A stretch of DNA of 64,000 nucleotides from Acrocarpospora macrocephala (GTDB taxonomy: Bacteria > Actinomycetota > Actinomycetes > Streptosporangiales > Streptosporangiaceae): NCBI RefSeq assembly GCF_009687865.1, contig NZ_BLAE01000015.1, forward strand, positions 62,001 through 126,000. Reading direction: 5' to 3'. The position numbers and the translations under genes were made by a program. How positions within the stretch are numbered: the first letter of the stretch is position 1; each line of letters starts with the position of its first letter. This document shows positions 1 to 7,834 of the stretch, in pieces. The notes under the pieces are model-generated. The model had not been told where the DNA came from and did no database searches. It saw only the letters and a list, made by a program, of their open reading frames with translations.

Positions 1-912
1 CCTGATCAATACGGGAATTCCGCTCCTCACGACGTCTTCGATGACATAGGCAGGCTCGCGCTCCTGCCACCATTGCCGGTTGAATGAGCGATCTCCGCCG
101 GTGTCGAGTTCCGCACCGACTTGCAGTCCCAACTCGGCGGCCGAGGCACTGCCGGCAAGTGCCCCCCAACCTGCGATCAGCGTCCGCACGGTGCCGTTTG
201 GCATCCCCCCGAAGAACTCCGCCTGGCGATACAGGAACCCGCCGGCGCCGGTCGGCACCATGGCCTTCACCGGCGAGCCGGGGCCGAGCCTCGCAGCGGT
301 GAAGTACTGGTTCAAGCCCATGTATGAGCAACCGGCGAGCCCGACCGAGCCATTGGACTCGGCGAGGCGGGAGGCCCAGTAAACGAAGTCAACGCCGTCT
401 TGCTTCTCTCGATCACAGAGGAAGCAGTTCACACCGCCGGCCCCCCACGAGCCGCGGGCCTGCCCGACGACGTATATGTAACCGCGGGATACCAGAAAGC
501 GTTGGTACGCGACTGGATCCGGCGCCCGGCGGGCTGCGGGGTTATACGGGGTTACCTCGACCAGCACCGGAAACTTTCCCTGCGCCCGCTGCCCGGTGCT
601 CGAGTTCGTCGGGTACCAGATATCCGCATAGAGAACGACCCCGTCGCTCATCTCTACTGGAACGTCGGTTTGGTACCCAACCCCGTACTGCTCTGGACGC
701 GGCTGGGGATCACCTGCCACCCGAGAGTCGGCCGCGCGAGTGGCCGCCCCGTTCTCGGGAGCAAGAGCGCTCCCCATGGCGTTGGCCGGGACCGCCATGA
801 TGGCGGACATCGTCAGCAGAAGGGCTACGAGGCATAACCTCGTGCGGCGCCCACGCCGAGCCGCCCGTCTCGGCCGTTTCGCGTTGTTTCCTATGACCTC
901 GAACTCGATCAT
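1..912 (-). CDS. CocE/NonD-family secreted hydrolase, 5' part (runs off window)
   Basis: Reading the minus strand from an ATG at 912 gives 304 codons open to the window edge. An Arg-rich stretch and a hydrophobic segment ending near VPANAMG form a signal peptide, so the enzyme is probably exported. The mature part opens with VPVEMSDGVVLYADIWYP, typical of the alpha/beta-hydrolase core of the peptidase S15/CocE family. The nucleophile motif GCSYMG is visible about two thirds of the way into the visible part, preceded by the RGYIYVVGQARG stretch. Members hydrolyse esters or X-Pro peptides; the substrate cannot be told. The Asp and His of the triad and the C-terminal jelly-roll domain lie beyond the edge. 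The gene stands alone, with a promoter-like sequence about 45 bp upstream. Confidence 0.85.
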   Translation of the reverse strand, partial: MIEFEVIGNNAKRPRRAARRGRRTRLCLVALLLTMSAIMAVPANAMGSALAPENGAATRAADSRVAGDPQPRPEQYGVGYQTDVPVEMSDGVVLYADIWYPTNSSTGQRAQGKFPVLVEVTPYNPAARRAPDPVAYQRFLVSRGYIYVVGQARGSWGAGGVNCFLCDREKQDGVDFVYWASRLAESNGSVGLAGCSYMGLNQYFTAARLGPGSPVKAMVPTGAGGFLYRQAEFFGGMPNGTVRTLIAGWGALAGSASAAELGLQVGAELDTGGDRSFNRQWWQEREPAYVIEDVVRSGIPVLIR

Positions 913-1385
913 TGGCACATCCCGTTCCTGTGCAAAGATTGTAATCTATGTAATCATCTAACAGATAGGAGAAGACAGGTCAAGATACCTGCTGAGCGAA
1001 CAGGGCTGTCGACCGCGTCGGGATCACAGGGTTCGCTCAGAGCGGCTAACGCGAGCTGGTCAGGCGATTCTCCGGAACCGCGCCCAGCGCCTGGACAGGC
1101 TGCCGAGCGGCACCGCCACCGGGCCGGTCACCATCGCCCGCTGCCCAACTCCACCCGGCGGAGGCCGCATCCTATAGCTGATTAGTACTCTGTCCGATCA
1201 GGAGGTGAAGATCGCCACAGCAGCGGCCACTCCCGGTACGCGAACTGGAGCTCTGTCCGGCCGCCAAGAGATCTCTGAGTCGACAGTTCGAGGATCGCCA
1301 ACCTCGTGAAGCGTGCCCCTACACGGCCATCTCCCCGGGCTCGCTCGAGCGGATCGGCGGGAGGCGGCAACCCGCCGCGCGGCGC
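913..1385. other. Intergenic stretch with no recognisable gene
   Basis: Apart from the promoter-like sequence at 955-983 I see nothing coding here. Short open frames on both strands have no recognisable protein pattern. The right end abuts the IS30 transposase remnant, and upstream transposase sequence is absent, so the junction near 1385 is probably a deletion end point. Confidence 0.5.
955..983 (-). promoter_or_regulatory. Putative sigma-70-type promoter of the CocE-like gene
   Basis: On the minus strand TTGACC (978-983) is followed after 17 bases by TAGATG (955-960). Between this and the ATG lies a direct repeat GATTACA-TA-GATTACA (940-955), which could be a regulator site. The assignment rests on spacing and match only. 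Confidence 0.4.
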
Positions 1386-1583
1386 GACCCGCACTCGCCC
1401 TGGCAACGCGGATCGAACGAGAACACCAACGGCCAGTACTTCCCCAAGGGCACCGACCTATCCGTCCACAGTCCCGAGCACCTCGCCGCCGTTGCCGCAC
1501 GCCTCAACGGCCGACCACGCAAAACGCTCGGCTGGGAGAATCCCGCCGAGCGTCTCGCTAAGCTTCTGGCGACAACCAGTTGA
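1386..1583 (+). pseudogene. IS30-family transposase, C-terminal remnant
   Basis: Sixty-five codons without a start read [16 protein letters not shown], then [10 protein letters not shown], and end [14 protein letters not shown]-stop. This is the conserved C-terminal end of IS30-type DDE transposases, including the catalytic Glu of the NENTNG motif. The family normally reads NENTNGLLRQYFPKG, so three codons (LLR) appear deleted here. Everything upstream of the Asp-Pro-His is missing. The bases after the stop (about 1588-1610, TGTTGCAACGACC) look like the right inverted repeat of such an element. It cannot encode an active transposase and marks an old insertion. Confidence 0.85.
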
Positions 1584-1619
1584 TCACTTGTGTTGCAACG
1601 ACCCCTTGAAACCGCCGAG

Positions 1620-1677
1620 GAGCGTTCGGGCCGAGATCGCGGCCCGAACGCTCTCCCTTCCTGACGCTCAGAGCGTC
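1620..1677 (-). terminator. Two stem-loops downstream of the ArsR operon
   Basis: A perfect 13-bp stem (1620-1632 with 1641-1653, loop 8) is built on GAGCGTTCGGGCC. Next to it is a 6-bp stem GACGCT-CAG-AGCGTC (1663-1677). Both lie just beyond the end of the minus-strand operon at 1731. Neither has a T-tract, as is common in actinomycetes. Confidence 0.5.
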
Positions 1678-1730
1678 GAGGGTCTCACCGCGCTGCTGAC
1701 TTCGGCGGGGAAGCGCTGAGGTCGAGACGG

Positions 1731-2351
1731 TTACCGCTCCCGGACTTCGTAGGTCAGGTGGGTCACCCGCTGCGTCGGCTCCGCGCGGACCGGCTCCAGG
1801 GCCACGCGGCCCGCGTCCACGCCCTCGAACAGGCGGATTCCGGAGCCGAACAGCACGGGTGAGAGCGCGATCGAGAACTCGTCGATCAGGCCGGCGTTCA
1901 CGTACTCCAGGATCGTCGCGCCGCCGCCCGCGATGCGGACGTCTCGGTCGCCGGCGGCCTCGCGGGCCTGGTCGAGCGCGGTCTCGATGCCGTCGTTGAC
2001 GAAGTGGAAGGTGGTCCCACCCGGCCGCTCCCAGGGGTCACGCTTCTCGTGCGTCACGACGAAGACCGGCGTGTGGAACGGCGCCTCCTCCGGCCACATC
2101 TGCTCGCCGGCGTCGAACATGCGCTTGCCCATCACGCTCGCGCCGGTGCGCTCGAACGTCTCCCGCACGATGTCGTTGTCGCGGCCCTCCTCGCCGCCCT
2201 CGCCCAGCTTCAGGTTCTCCCGGATGAACCGCAGCGGGAACATCCACTGCTGCAGCGCTATCCATTGCCGCCCCATCAAATCCTCGAGGGACTCGGGTGC
2301 GATGAAACCGTCCAGCGACATCGACACGCTGAAGAACACTTTTTTGGCCAT
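1731..2351 (-). CDS. Dihydrofolate-reductase-like (RibD C-terminal) family protein
   Basis: A 206-residue protein starting MAKKVFFSVSMSLDGFIAPE, the usual opening of the RibD-C/DHFR-like fold. The NADPH-site region GGATILEYVNAGLIDEF and the late SPVLFGSGIRLFEG are characteristic. These stand-alone proteins are presumed NAD(P)H-dependent reductases of unknown substrate; they are not the housekeeping folA or ribD. The start overlaps the stop of the SRPBCC gene (TAATG), so the two are translationally coupled. The gene is third in an operon with an ArsR repressor and an SRPBCC protein, and a paralogue lies at 3787 on the other strand. Confidence 0.85.
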   Translation of the reverse strand: MAKKVFFSVSMSLDGFIAPESLEDLMGRQWIALQQWMFPLRFIRENLKLGEGGEEGRDNDIVRETFERTGASVMGKRMFDAGEQMWPEEAPFHTPVFVVTHEKRDPWERPGGTTFHFVNDGIETALDQAREAAGDRDVRIAGGGATILEYVNAGLIDEFSIALSPVLFGSGIRLFEGVDAGRVALEPVRAEPTQRVTHLTYEVRER

Positions 2352-2857
2352 TAGTTTTCAACTTCCTTTCGAACGATCTCGGTGACGTAGGCAGCCAGGT
2401 TGCTCAGGGTCTGCTGGCCGCCCTCGATCGCGTGGTACTTCTCGACCGCCTCGTCGCGCAGCTCCTTGGTGGGGAACACCGTGCGCATCTCGATCCGGGT
2501 CGCCGCGCCGTCGGGCGCGAACGTGAGGACCGACTCGAAGGCGTTCGGGTCGCCGCGGGACTCACCGTGCAGCAGCGCGATCCGCTCCGGCGGGGCGATC
2601 TCGGTCCAGGTGATCCACTCCTGGTAGTCCGTCCCGTCCGGTCCGTGCATCACGAAGTCCCACTCCCCGCCGACCCGGAACTCGAACGCCCGCGTGGTGG
2701 TGGTGAACCCCTCCGGTCCCCACCATCGCGACAGGTGCCGGACTTCGGTGAACGCCTCGAACACCAGCTCTCGTGGGGCGTCGATGACCCGGGAGATCAC
2801 GATCTCGCGGTCGGCTGTCGCTGACTGCGCCGGCGCGTCCCGTCCTGTCGCTGCCAT
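2351..2857 (-). CDS. SRPBCC (AHSA1-like) domain protein
   Basis: A 168-residue protein made of one START/AHSA1 domain. The opening IVISRVIDAPRELVFEAFTE, then LSRWWGPEGFT and a closing SNLAAYVTEIV helix are the family pattern. The fold makes a hydrophobic cavity for lipids or other small ligands, and the ligand here is unknown. It begins three bases after the stop of the ArsR gene and ends overlapping the reductase gene, so it is the middle gene of a three-gene operon. ArsR-AHSA1 pairs are a common actinobacterial arrangement in which the ArsR protein controls its own operon. The first 20 residues are low-complexity and may be dispensable. Confidence 0.85.
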   Translation of the reverse strand: MAATGRDAPAQSATADREIVISRVIDAPRELVFEAFTEVRHLSRWWGPEGFTTTTRAFEFRVGGEWDFVMHGPDGTDYQEWITWTEIAPPERIALLHGESRGDPNAFESVLTFAPDGAATRIEMRTVFPTKELRDEAVEKYHAIEGGQQTLSNLAAYVTEIVRKEVEN

Positions 2858-2860
2858 CGG

Positions 2861-3214
2861 TTACTCCTCCTGCCTTGCCTGCTTGAGGTCCTGCACGTAC
2901 GCGTCCAGCCGGTCGAAGCTCTCGTTCCAGAACCGCTCGAACCCGCCGGTCCACTCGTGGATCGGTCGCAGCCCGCGGGCGTCAAGGCCGTACAGGCGCT
3001 GCTTGCCTGCCTTGCGGTCCCGCACCAGCCCCACCTCCCGGAGCACCCGCAGGTGTTTGGACGCGCCCGGCTGGGTCATCCCCAGCTCCTGGGCCAACTC
3101 GGTCACCGGCCGCTCACCCGCCCGCAGCAGTGCCAGGATCTCCCGGCGCTGCGGCTCGGCGATCGCGTTGAAGACGTCCGACGTCGTCGCTGCTCGTGCC
3201 ATGGGCAGCATCAT
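2861..3214 (-). CDS. ArsR-family winged-helix repressor
   Basis: A 117-residue protein from the ATG pair at 3214/3211; an internal Met at 3202 is an alternative start. DVFNAIAEPQRREILALL and the recognition helix MTQPGASKHLRVLREVGLV are classic ArsR. There are no cysteine metal-binding motifs, so it is not a metal sensor of the known types. The C-terminal WTGGFERFWNESFDRLDAY is the version that accompanies AHSA1 proteins. A perfect 16-bp palindrome directly abuts the first ATG and no Shine-Dalgarno sequence is visible. The message may therefore be leaderless, with the repressor blocking its own promoter. Confidence 0.9.
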   Translation of the reverse strand: MMLPMARAATTSDVFNAIAEPQRREILALLRAGERPVTELAQELGMTQPGASKHLRVLREVGLVRDRKAGKQRLYGLDARGLRPIHEWTGGFERFWNESFDRLDAYVQDLKQARQEE

Positions 3215-3230
3215 ATGCCGATATCGGCAT
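3215..3230. promoter_or_regulatory. Perfect palindrome, likely ArsR operator
   Basis: ATGCCGATATCGGCAT is fully self-complementary and sits immediately upstream of the ArsR start codon. Its position and symmetry fit a dimeric winged-helix repressor acting on its own operon. Confidence 0.65.
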
Positions 3231-3786
3231 GCGTCAAGCCGGAGGAATCAGGCGGGTCTTGTCCGATGACGATCGTGACCCTTGTCAGCGGGCTGCGGAA
3301 ACGCGCATCCCGGAGACGGCACGCGCGACGGCGGCGGACAGGGAGGTCGAGGGGAAGTTAGGAGAGCTCCAGCGAACTCAACTCAGGAACTGTTGCGCAC
3401 CCAACTCCGCCACGCCCACGCCACCGAACTCATCAACAACGGCATCTCCATCGAAGCCGACGCAGTGCGCGGTCTGACGCCCGCATCCAGCGCTTCGGCG
3501 GCTACGCCACCGACGAGGTTGCCCACGCGCCCGAGCCGTTCGACGCCCGCCACCACTGGTCAGGATCTTCGCGATCGACCTGGTCCACGAGCTTGTCCGC
3601 GCTGGGCGCGCTTGAGGAGGTGGAGCGCAGTCGCTGCGACACTGTCGTGCTATCGGATCGATGACGACCGGCGTCCGGAAATTCTTCAAAGAAGTCCGGG
3701 AGGAGGTGTCGGATCGGGGCGGTGGTGTTCGTAGCAGGGGTGAAGCCGCCCGCAAGGGGCGGCGCCAAGGCTAAGGAACCGCGATC
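3231..3786. other. Non-coding stretch with integrase debris
   Basis: Between the ArsR operon and the plus-strand reductase I recognise only a tyrosine-recombinase scrap (3384-3455). Further on, at 3643-3668, TGTCGT followed after 16 bases by CGAC resembles the promoter type reported for ECF42 sigma factors. A plain GGCTAAGGA ribosome site precedes the gene at 3787. The remaining open frames look random. Confidence 0.45.
3384..3455 (+). pseudogene. Tyrosine recombinase/integrase fragment
   Basis: Twenty-four codons include QLRHAHATELINNGISIE, the HxxR box region of tyrosine recombinases, where His and Arg are catalytic and the LRHTHATEL pattern is conserved. The frame then loses the expected RRRLGH continuation, and no catalytic Tyr follows. 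Nothing upstream resembles the rest of an integrase. It is a short, dead remnant. Confidence 0.7.
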
Positions 3787-4398
3787 ATGAAGCTGACGAC
3801 CGTGACTCAGGTCACCATCGATGGAGTGATGCAGGGAAACGGCGGTGCGTCGGATGAGGACCGCAGGAACGGATTCGAGCGCGGCGGATGGGCCCTGGGG
3901 GCGGGTGACGACGAGACCAGGACGTTCATCACGCAGACCTACCAGCGCGCCGAGGCGTTCCTGTTCGGCCGGCGCACCTACGAGTTGTTCGCCGGCTCCT
4001 GGGGATCAATCGACCAGATGCGCGCACATCCCATCGGCGTGGCCTTGAACGAGGCCCCCAAGTACGTTGCCTCGACCACGCTCACCGCGCCGCGTTGGGA
4101 GGACACGACCGTTCTCCGCGGTGACCTCGCGGCGGCCATCAGCGAGCTGAAGGCCAAGCCCGGGGGTGAGCTGCAGGTGCACGGAAGTGGCGCCCTGACC
4201 CGGTGGCTGCTGGAGAACGATCTGGTCGACGAGATGATTCTGATCGTGATCCCGGTGATCCTCGGCCAGGGCGCGAGACTGTTCCCGGAGACCGGTCCGG
4301 ATCTTGCGCTCGATCTGGTCGAGTCGCGGGTCGACTCGAAGGGCGTGACGATCCAGATCTACCGGCCGGCCGGGCGCCCTCGGTATGCAAGGGCCTGA
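3787..4398 (+). CDS. Dihydrofolate-reductase-like (RibD C-terminal) family protein
   Basis: A 203-residue protein opening MKLTTVTQVTIDGVMQGNGG, with FGRRTYELFAGSW, ELQVHGSGALTRWLLENDLVDE and IPVILGQGARLF. These are the standard segments of the stand-alone RibD-C/DHFR-like reductase family. It is a diverged paralogue of the protein at 1731. It is followed after 52 bp by a DGPF-motif protein and an ECF sigma factor on the same strand. This grouping is frequent in actinomycetes, so the reductase is probably part of that sigma factor's regulon. The substrate is unknown. Confidence 0.85.
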   Translation: MKLTTVTQVTIDGVMQGNGGASDEDRRNGFERGGWALGAGDDETRTFITQTYQRAEAFLFGRRTYELFAGSWGSIDQMRAHPIGVALNEAPKYVASTTLTAPRWEDTTVLRGDLAAAISELKAKPGGELQVHGSGALTRWLLENDLVDEMILIVIPVILGQGARLFPETGPDLALDLVESRVDSKGVTIQIYRPAGRPRYARA

Positions 4399-4450
4399 AG
4401 TCCCTACCACCGAACCACGCTGTCTTGACACCACAGGAGATGATCTTCAG

Positions 4451-4774
4451 ATGCAGTATCTGGTTTCCGTGATCGATGACAAGAGCAATCCCGGCAGCAC
4501 GGACAGGCGGCCTGCCATCAGCGCGTTCAACGAACGACTGATCGCCGAGGGCTACTGGGTTTTCGCGGGCGGACTCGCGGACACCGACGCGGCCACGGTC
4601 ATCGACAACCGGGGCGAGCAGGCGGTGTTCAGCGACGGGCCTTTCGTGGAGTCGAAGGAGTACCTCGCCGGCGTCTGGGTGTGGGAGGCCCCCGATCTGG
4701 ATGTGGCGCTCAAGCTCGCCGCCGAGGCGTCGAAGGTCTGCGATCGGAAGATCGAGGTGCGGCCGTTCCAGTGA
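4451..4774 (+). CDS. YCII-related DGPF-domain protein, partner of the ECF sigma factor
   Basis: A 107-residue YciI-like protein starting MQYLVSVIDDK, behind AGGAGA ten bases upstream. It carries the FSDGPFVESKEYLAG stretch that gives the DGPF family its name. An upstream in-frame start at 4385 would add 22 residues without family similarity, so I reject it. The stop overlaps the GTG of the sigma gene (GTGA), showing tight coupling. DGPF proteins are the known genomic companions of ECF42 sigma factors, but their biochemical role is unclear. Confidence 0.88.
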   Translation: MQYLVSVIDDKSNPGSTDRRPAISAFNERLIAEGYWVFAGGLADTDAATVIDNRGEQAVFSDGPFVESKEYLAGVWVWEAPDLDVALKLAAEASKVCDRKIEVRPFQ

Positions 4775-6036
4775 GCGACGTCGAGGAGGCGATCACTCGG
4801 GCCCACCACGCCGAGTGGGCGCGGGTGGTGGCCGCCCTGACCAGGCGCTTCGGCGACCTCGGCAGCGCCGAGGAGGCAGCGGCCGAGGCGTTCACGACCG
4901 CCGTCGAGCGGTGGCGGGCCGACGGCCTGCCCCCCAACCCGGGCGCGTGGCTGACCACCACCGCCAACCGCAAGGCCATCGACCGGATCCGGCGCGAGAA
5001 CAAACGCGACGACAAGCACAAGGAGGCTCAGGTGCTGCACGACCACACCCCACCCGAGCCGCTGGGCGCCATCGACGACGACCGGCTCCGGCTGATCTTC
5101 ACCTGCTGTCACCCGGCGCTGGCGGTGGAAGCGCGCGTGGCGTTGACGCTGCGCATGGTCGGCGGTCTGACCGTGCCCGAGATCGCCCGTGCCTTCCTGG
5201 TGCAGGGGACCACCATGGAGCAGCGCATCACCCGCGCGAAGGCCAAGATCAAGGCGGCGCGCATCCCCTATCGGATGCCGTCCGCCGACGATCTGCCGGC
5301 TCGTGTCTCCGGCGTCCTGGCCGTCCTGTTCCTCGTCTTCAACGAGGGCTACCTGGCCAGCGGCCCCGACACCGATCCCGTACGACACGACCTGACCGCC
5401 GAGGCGATCCGGCTCACCCGCCTGATCCGCGCGCTCCTGCCGCAGGACGGAGAAGTGGCCGGCCTGCTGGCGCTGATGCTGCTCATCGAGGCCCGCCGTC
5501 CCGCCCGGGTCTCGGCCAGCGGCGAACTGGTCGCGCTCGACGAGCAGGACCGCGGCGCCTGGGACGCGGAACTGATCGCCGAAGGTCATCGGCTGGTGCG
5601 CGAGCGCCTGGCTGCTGCCGCTGCCGGGGTGGCTCCGGGTCGCTATCAGATCCTCGCCGCGATCAACGCGGTGCACACCTCCGCCCGCGACATCCGCGAC
5701 ACCGACTGGTCGCAGGTCCTCGCCCTCTACGACCAGCTCGTCCGCCTCGACCCCTCGCCGATCATCGCCCTCAACCGGGCCATCGCCGTGGCCGAGCTCG
5801 ACGGGCCGGAGGTGGCACTGGCCATCGTTGACCGCCTCGCCGAGGCGTTGGCCGGCTATCACGCCTACCACGCCACCCGCGCCGACCTGCTGCGCCGGCT
5901 GGGCCAAAGTCAGCAGTCACGCGCGGCCTACGACCGGGCCATCGAGCTGGCCGGCAACACCGGTGAGACCGCCTACCTCACCCGCCGCCGCGACCAACTG
6001 CAGGAGCGCCCGCGACCGTCAGAACCCCACCAGTGA
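4771..6036 (+). CDS. ECF42-type RNA polymerase sigma factor with C-terminal TPR-like extension
   Basis: About 421 residues from a GTG that overlaps the DGPF gene stop. Region 2 includes GDLGSAEEAAAEAFTTAVERW and WLTTTANRKAIDRIRREN. Region 4 includes ALTLRMVGGLTVPEIARAFL and MEQRITRAKAKI. A long helical extension of about 230 residues follows, containing ILAAINAVHTSA, LNRAIAVAELDGPE and HATRADLLRRLG, as in the ECF42 group. There is no anti-sigma factor next door. In this group the extension is thought to control activity, and DGPF proteins are the usual targets. Reading from an in-frame codon at 4681 would add residues that duplicate the DGPF gene in another frame and is unlikely. Confidence 0.88.
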   Translation: MSDVEEAITRAHHAEWARVVAALTRRFGDLGSAEEAAAEAFTTAVERWRADGLPPNPGAWLTTTANRKAIDRIRRENKRDDKHKEAQVLHDHTPPEPLGAIDDDRLRLIFTCCHPALAVEARVALTLRMVGGLTVPEIARAFLVQGTTMEQRITRAKAKIKAARIPYRMPSADDLPARVSGVLAVLFLVFNEGYLASGPDTDPVRHDLTAEAIRLTRLIRALLPQDGEVAGLLALMLLIEARRPARVSASGELVALDEQDRGAWDAELIAEGHRLVRERLAAAAAGVAPGRYQILAAINAVHTSARDIRDTDWSQVLALYDQLVRLDPSPIIALNRAIAVAELDGPEVALAIVDRLAEALAGYHAYHATRADLLRRLGQSQQSRAAYDRAIELAGNTGETAYLTRRRDQLQERPRPSEPHQ

Positions 6037-6100
6037 ACAACCGGCCATCCTCGCCGCGTGGCTGACACCCCCATTGAGTGGATCTTGAAAGGCGTTCCTG

Positions 6101-6991
6101 CTAAGCAGGGTCGGGCTTGGTGAATGCTTGTCGGCTGTGCACGAGCAACTCACGCACTGCGGGGCTGCGCGTGCTCTTCCAGATCAGGGCGAGCAGGGCC
6201 GGTGTTTCGACGTCGTCGATGGCGAGGGCGGTGAGCCGGTCGCGGTAGCGCGCGGCCATCGAGTCGCTGAGGATGGCGACGGCGAGTCCGCGGGTGGCGA
6301 GGTCGGCGATGGCATCCGCGGCGCTGGCCTGCAGCGCGATCACCGGTTGGAGGCTCTGTGCGGCGCAGGCCTGGTCGAATACCGTGCGCAGGCCGGTGCC
6401 GGGTGGCATGCAGACGATCGGGTAGGCGCCCAGGTCGCGCAGGGTGATCCGCCGCTGTTTCGCCAAGGGGTGTCCGGCCGGGACTGCCGCGACGAGCCGT
6501 TCGCTGATGATTGTCAGCGCGTTCAGCCCGTCGGGGGTGGCGGTTGCGGTCCCGACGAGGGCCAGGTCGATGGTGCGAGCGCGCACCCCCTCGACGAGCC
6601 GGTCGGAGTTGTCCTCCAGCAGCGAGATCTCCACACCGGGATGCGCCCGGTGGAACGCGGCGAGGGCGTCGAACAGCGGCGTGACGGTGCAGCCGATAAC
6701 CATCCCGACCGTGAGCCGACCCCGGATCAGGTCGGTCACCTCACCGACCGCCTGGCTGATCGCCCCAGCGGCGGCGAGCGCGGCGCGGGCGTGTTCGAGC
6801 GCGGCTTTTCCCGCGACGGTAAGGGTGGCGGCGCGCGCCGACCGATCGAACAGCTCGGCACCGAGTTCACGTTCCAGCTGGCGGATCTGGGCGCTGACGC
6901 CGGACTGGCTGATGTGCACCCGCTCGGCCGCCCGGGTGAAGTTCTGCTCCTCGGCGACCGCGACGAAGTATTCCAGCTGCCTCAGGTCCAT
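6101..6991 (-). CDS. LysR-family transcriptional regulator
   Basis: A 296-residue LysR protein. The N-terminal helix-turn-helix reads MDLRQLEYFVAVAEEQNFTR, then RVHISQSGVSAQIRQLEREL. The rest is the periplasmic-binding-like effector domain (IRGRLTVGMVIGCTVTPLF, CMPPGTGLRTVFDQ). It is divergent from a small NTF2-fold gene at 7090, with a palindrome between them. It probably controls that gene, which is followed by the stub of an MFS exporter that may have been the original main target. The stop is 65 bp from the convergent sigma gene. Confidence 0.9.
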   Translation of the reverse strand: MDLRQLEYFVAVAEEQNFTRAAERVHISQSGVSAQIRQLERELGAELFDRSARAATLTVAGKAALEHARAALAAAGAISQAVGEVTDLIRGRLTVGMVIGCTVTPLFDALAAFHRAHPGVEISLLEDNSDRLVEGVRARTIDLALVGTATATPDGLNALTIISERLVAAVPAGHPLAKQRRITLRDLGAYPIVCMPPGTGLRTVFDQACAAQSLQPVIALQASAADAIADLATRGLAVAILSDSMAARYRDRLTALAIDDVETPALLALIWKSTRSPAVRELLVHSRQAFTKPDPA

Positions 6992-7013
6992 GACTGGAGA
7001 TTCTAGCTTCTAG

Positions 7014-7025
7014 CAGATCCATCTG
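7014..7025. promoter_or_regulatory. Palindrome between LysR and NTF2-like genes
   Basis: CAGAT-CC-ATCTG is a perfect inverted repeat in the 98-bp divergent intergenic region. It fits the TN11A style of LysR recognition sites. The spot is 23 bp upstream of the lysR start. Confidence 0.45.
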
Positions 7026-7089
7026 TTGGACTTCTGATCAATGGGCGATCACGCTGGGAAGTGCTGAAGCCCAACGCCAGGAGGAATCA

Positions 7090-7455
7090 ATGCCGGAGTA
7101 CGAGAAAGCCATGCGGCCCGAAGACATCACCCGCTTGTTCGTCGAACGATCCAACGCCGGTGACGCGGCCGGGGTCGCCGCACTCTACGAACAGGACGCG
7201 GTGCTGGCCTACCCGCCGGGCGGCCAGACGGTGGGCCGGGATGCGATCCGCGCGCTGTGGGAAAAGGTGCTGGCTAACCGTCCCCGCTTCGAGCCGGAAC
7301 AACCATTGCCGACGCTGATAAGCGGCGACATCGCCCTCACCTCGACTCCGCCGAAGGACGGGACCGGCGCCCGCGCGCAGGTCGTCCGGCGCCAGCCTGA
7401 CGGAAGCTGGCTACGCCTGCTCGACCAGCCCGAGTTCGTCCCTCCCACCCGCTGA
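7090..7455 (+). CDS. NTF2-like/SnoaL-fold small protein
   Basis: A 121-residue protein with an AGGAGG ribosome site. It has the DUF4440/YybH-like pattern: MRPEDITRLFVERSNAGDAA, then YEQDAVLAYPPGG, VGRDAIRALWEKVL and a closing LLDQPEFVPP. This cone-shaped fold serves in many enzymes and binding proteins, and the role is not predictable. It was probably co-transcribed with the truncated MFS gene that follows 37 bp downstream, under the divergent LysR. Confidence 0.8.
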   Translation: MPEYEKAMRPEDITRLFVERSNAGDAAGVAALYEQDAVLAYPPGGQTVGRDAIRALWEKVLANRPRFEPEQPLPTLISGDIALTSTPPKDGTGARAQVVRRQPDGSWLRLLDQPEFVPPTR

Positions 7456-7492
7456 CCCACCCGCCACCACCGCGAGAAACGAAGGTATCGAC

Positions 7493-7570
7493 ATGCGCAA
7501 GTGGCTGCCGCTGATGACGGTCTGCCTGGGCACGTTCATACTGCTGATCGACGTCACGGCTCGGCGGTGA
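7493..7570 (+). pseudogene. 5' stub of an MFS (DHA2-type) transporter
   Basis: Twenty-five codons, starting MRKWLPLMTVCLGTFILLID, match the first transmembrane helix of drug exporters of the EmrB/QacA type, where VTIVNVALP normally follows. Here the frame changes to VTARR and stops, and nothing downstream continues the protein. The other 11 to 13 membrane helices are gone. The stretch from here to the fucosidase start at 7835 (264 bp) contains no other recognisable gene. Confidence 0.75.
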
Positions 7571-7834
7571 CCTGCCGCGACCCGGTCACCGCGTCGCCAG
7601 AGCGGGTGAATGGTGATGGGCGAGCCCGACAGCCGGTGCATTGGCGGGCTACGAAAACGGGCGTCGAGCTGTGATTCCGATAACTCGAAATACATCCGAT
7701 CTGTAGTCCACCTTATCGGGATCAACCGGTCAGAAATCAGCTCCCACTCCTGGAAACATCGGATGCAAAGCCTTGTTTCGGGGGTGTTTCGATGCTATTT
7801 CCTTGATTGACCCCTCACCTGACCGGAGGACCCC

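Noticed and set aside
1182-1719. Several open frames over the IS30 remnant region
   Set aside because: None has recognisable protein sequence; only the frame at 1386-1583 matches a known family.
7693-7765. CATCCGAT and ATCGGATG inverted copies upstream of the fucosidase gene
   Set aside because: They are 57 bp apart and only eight bases long; likely chance.
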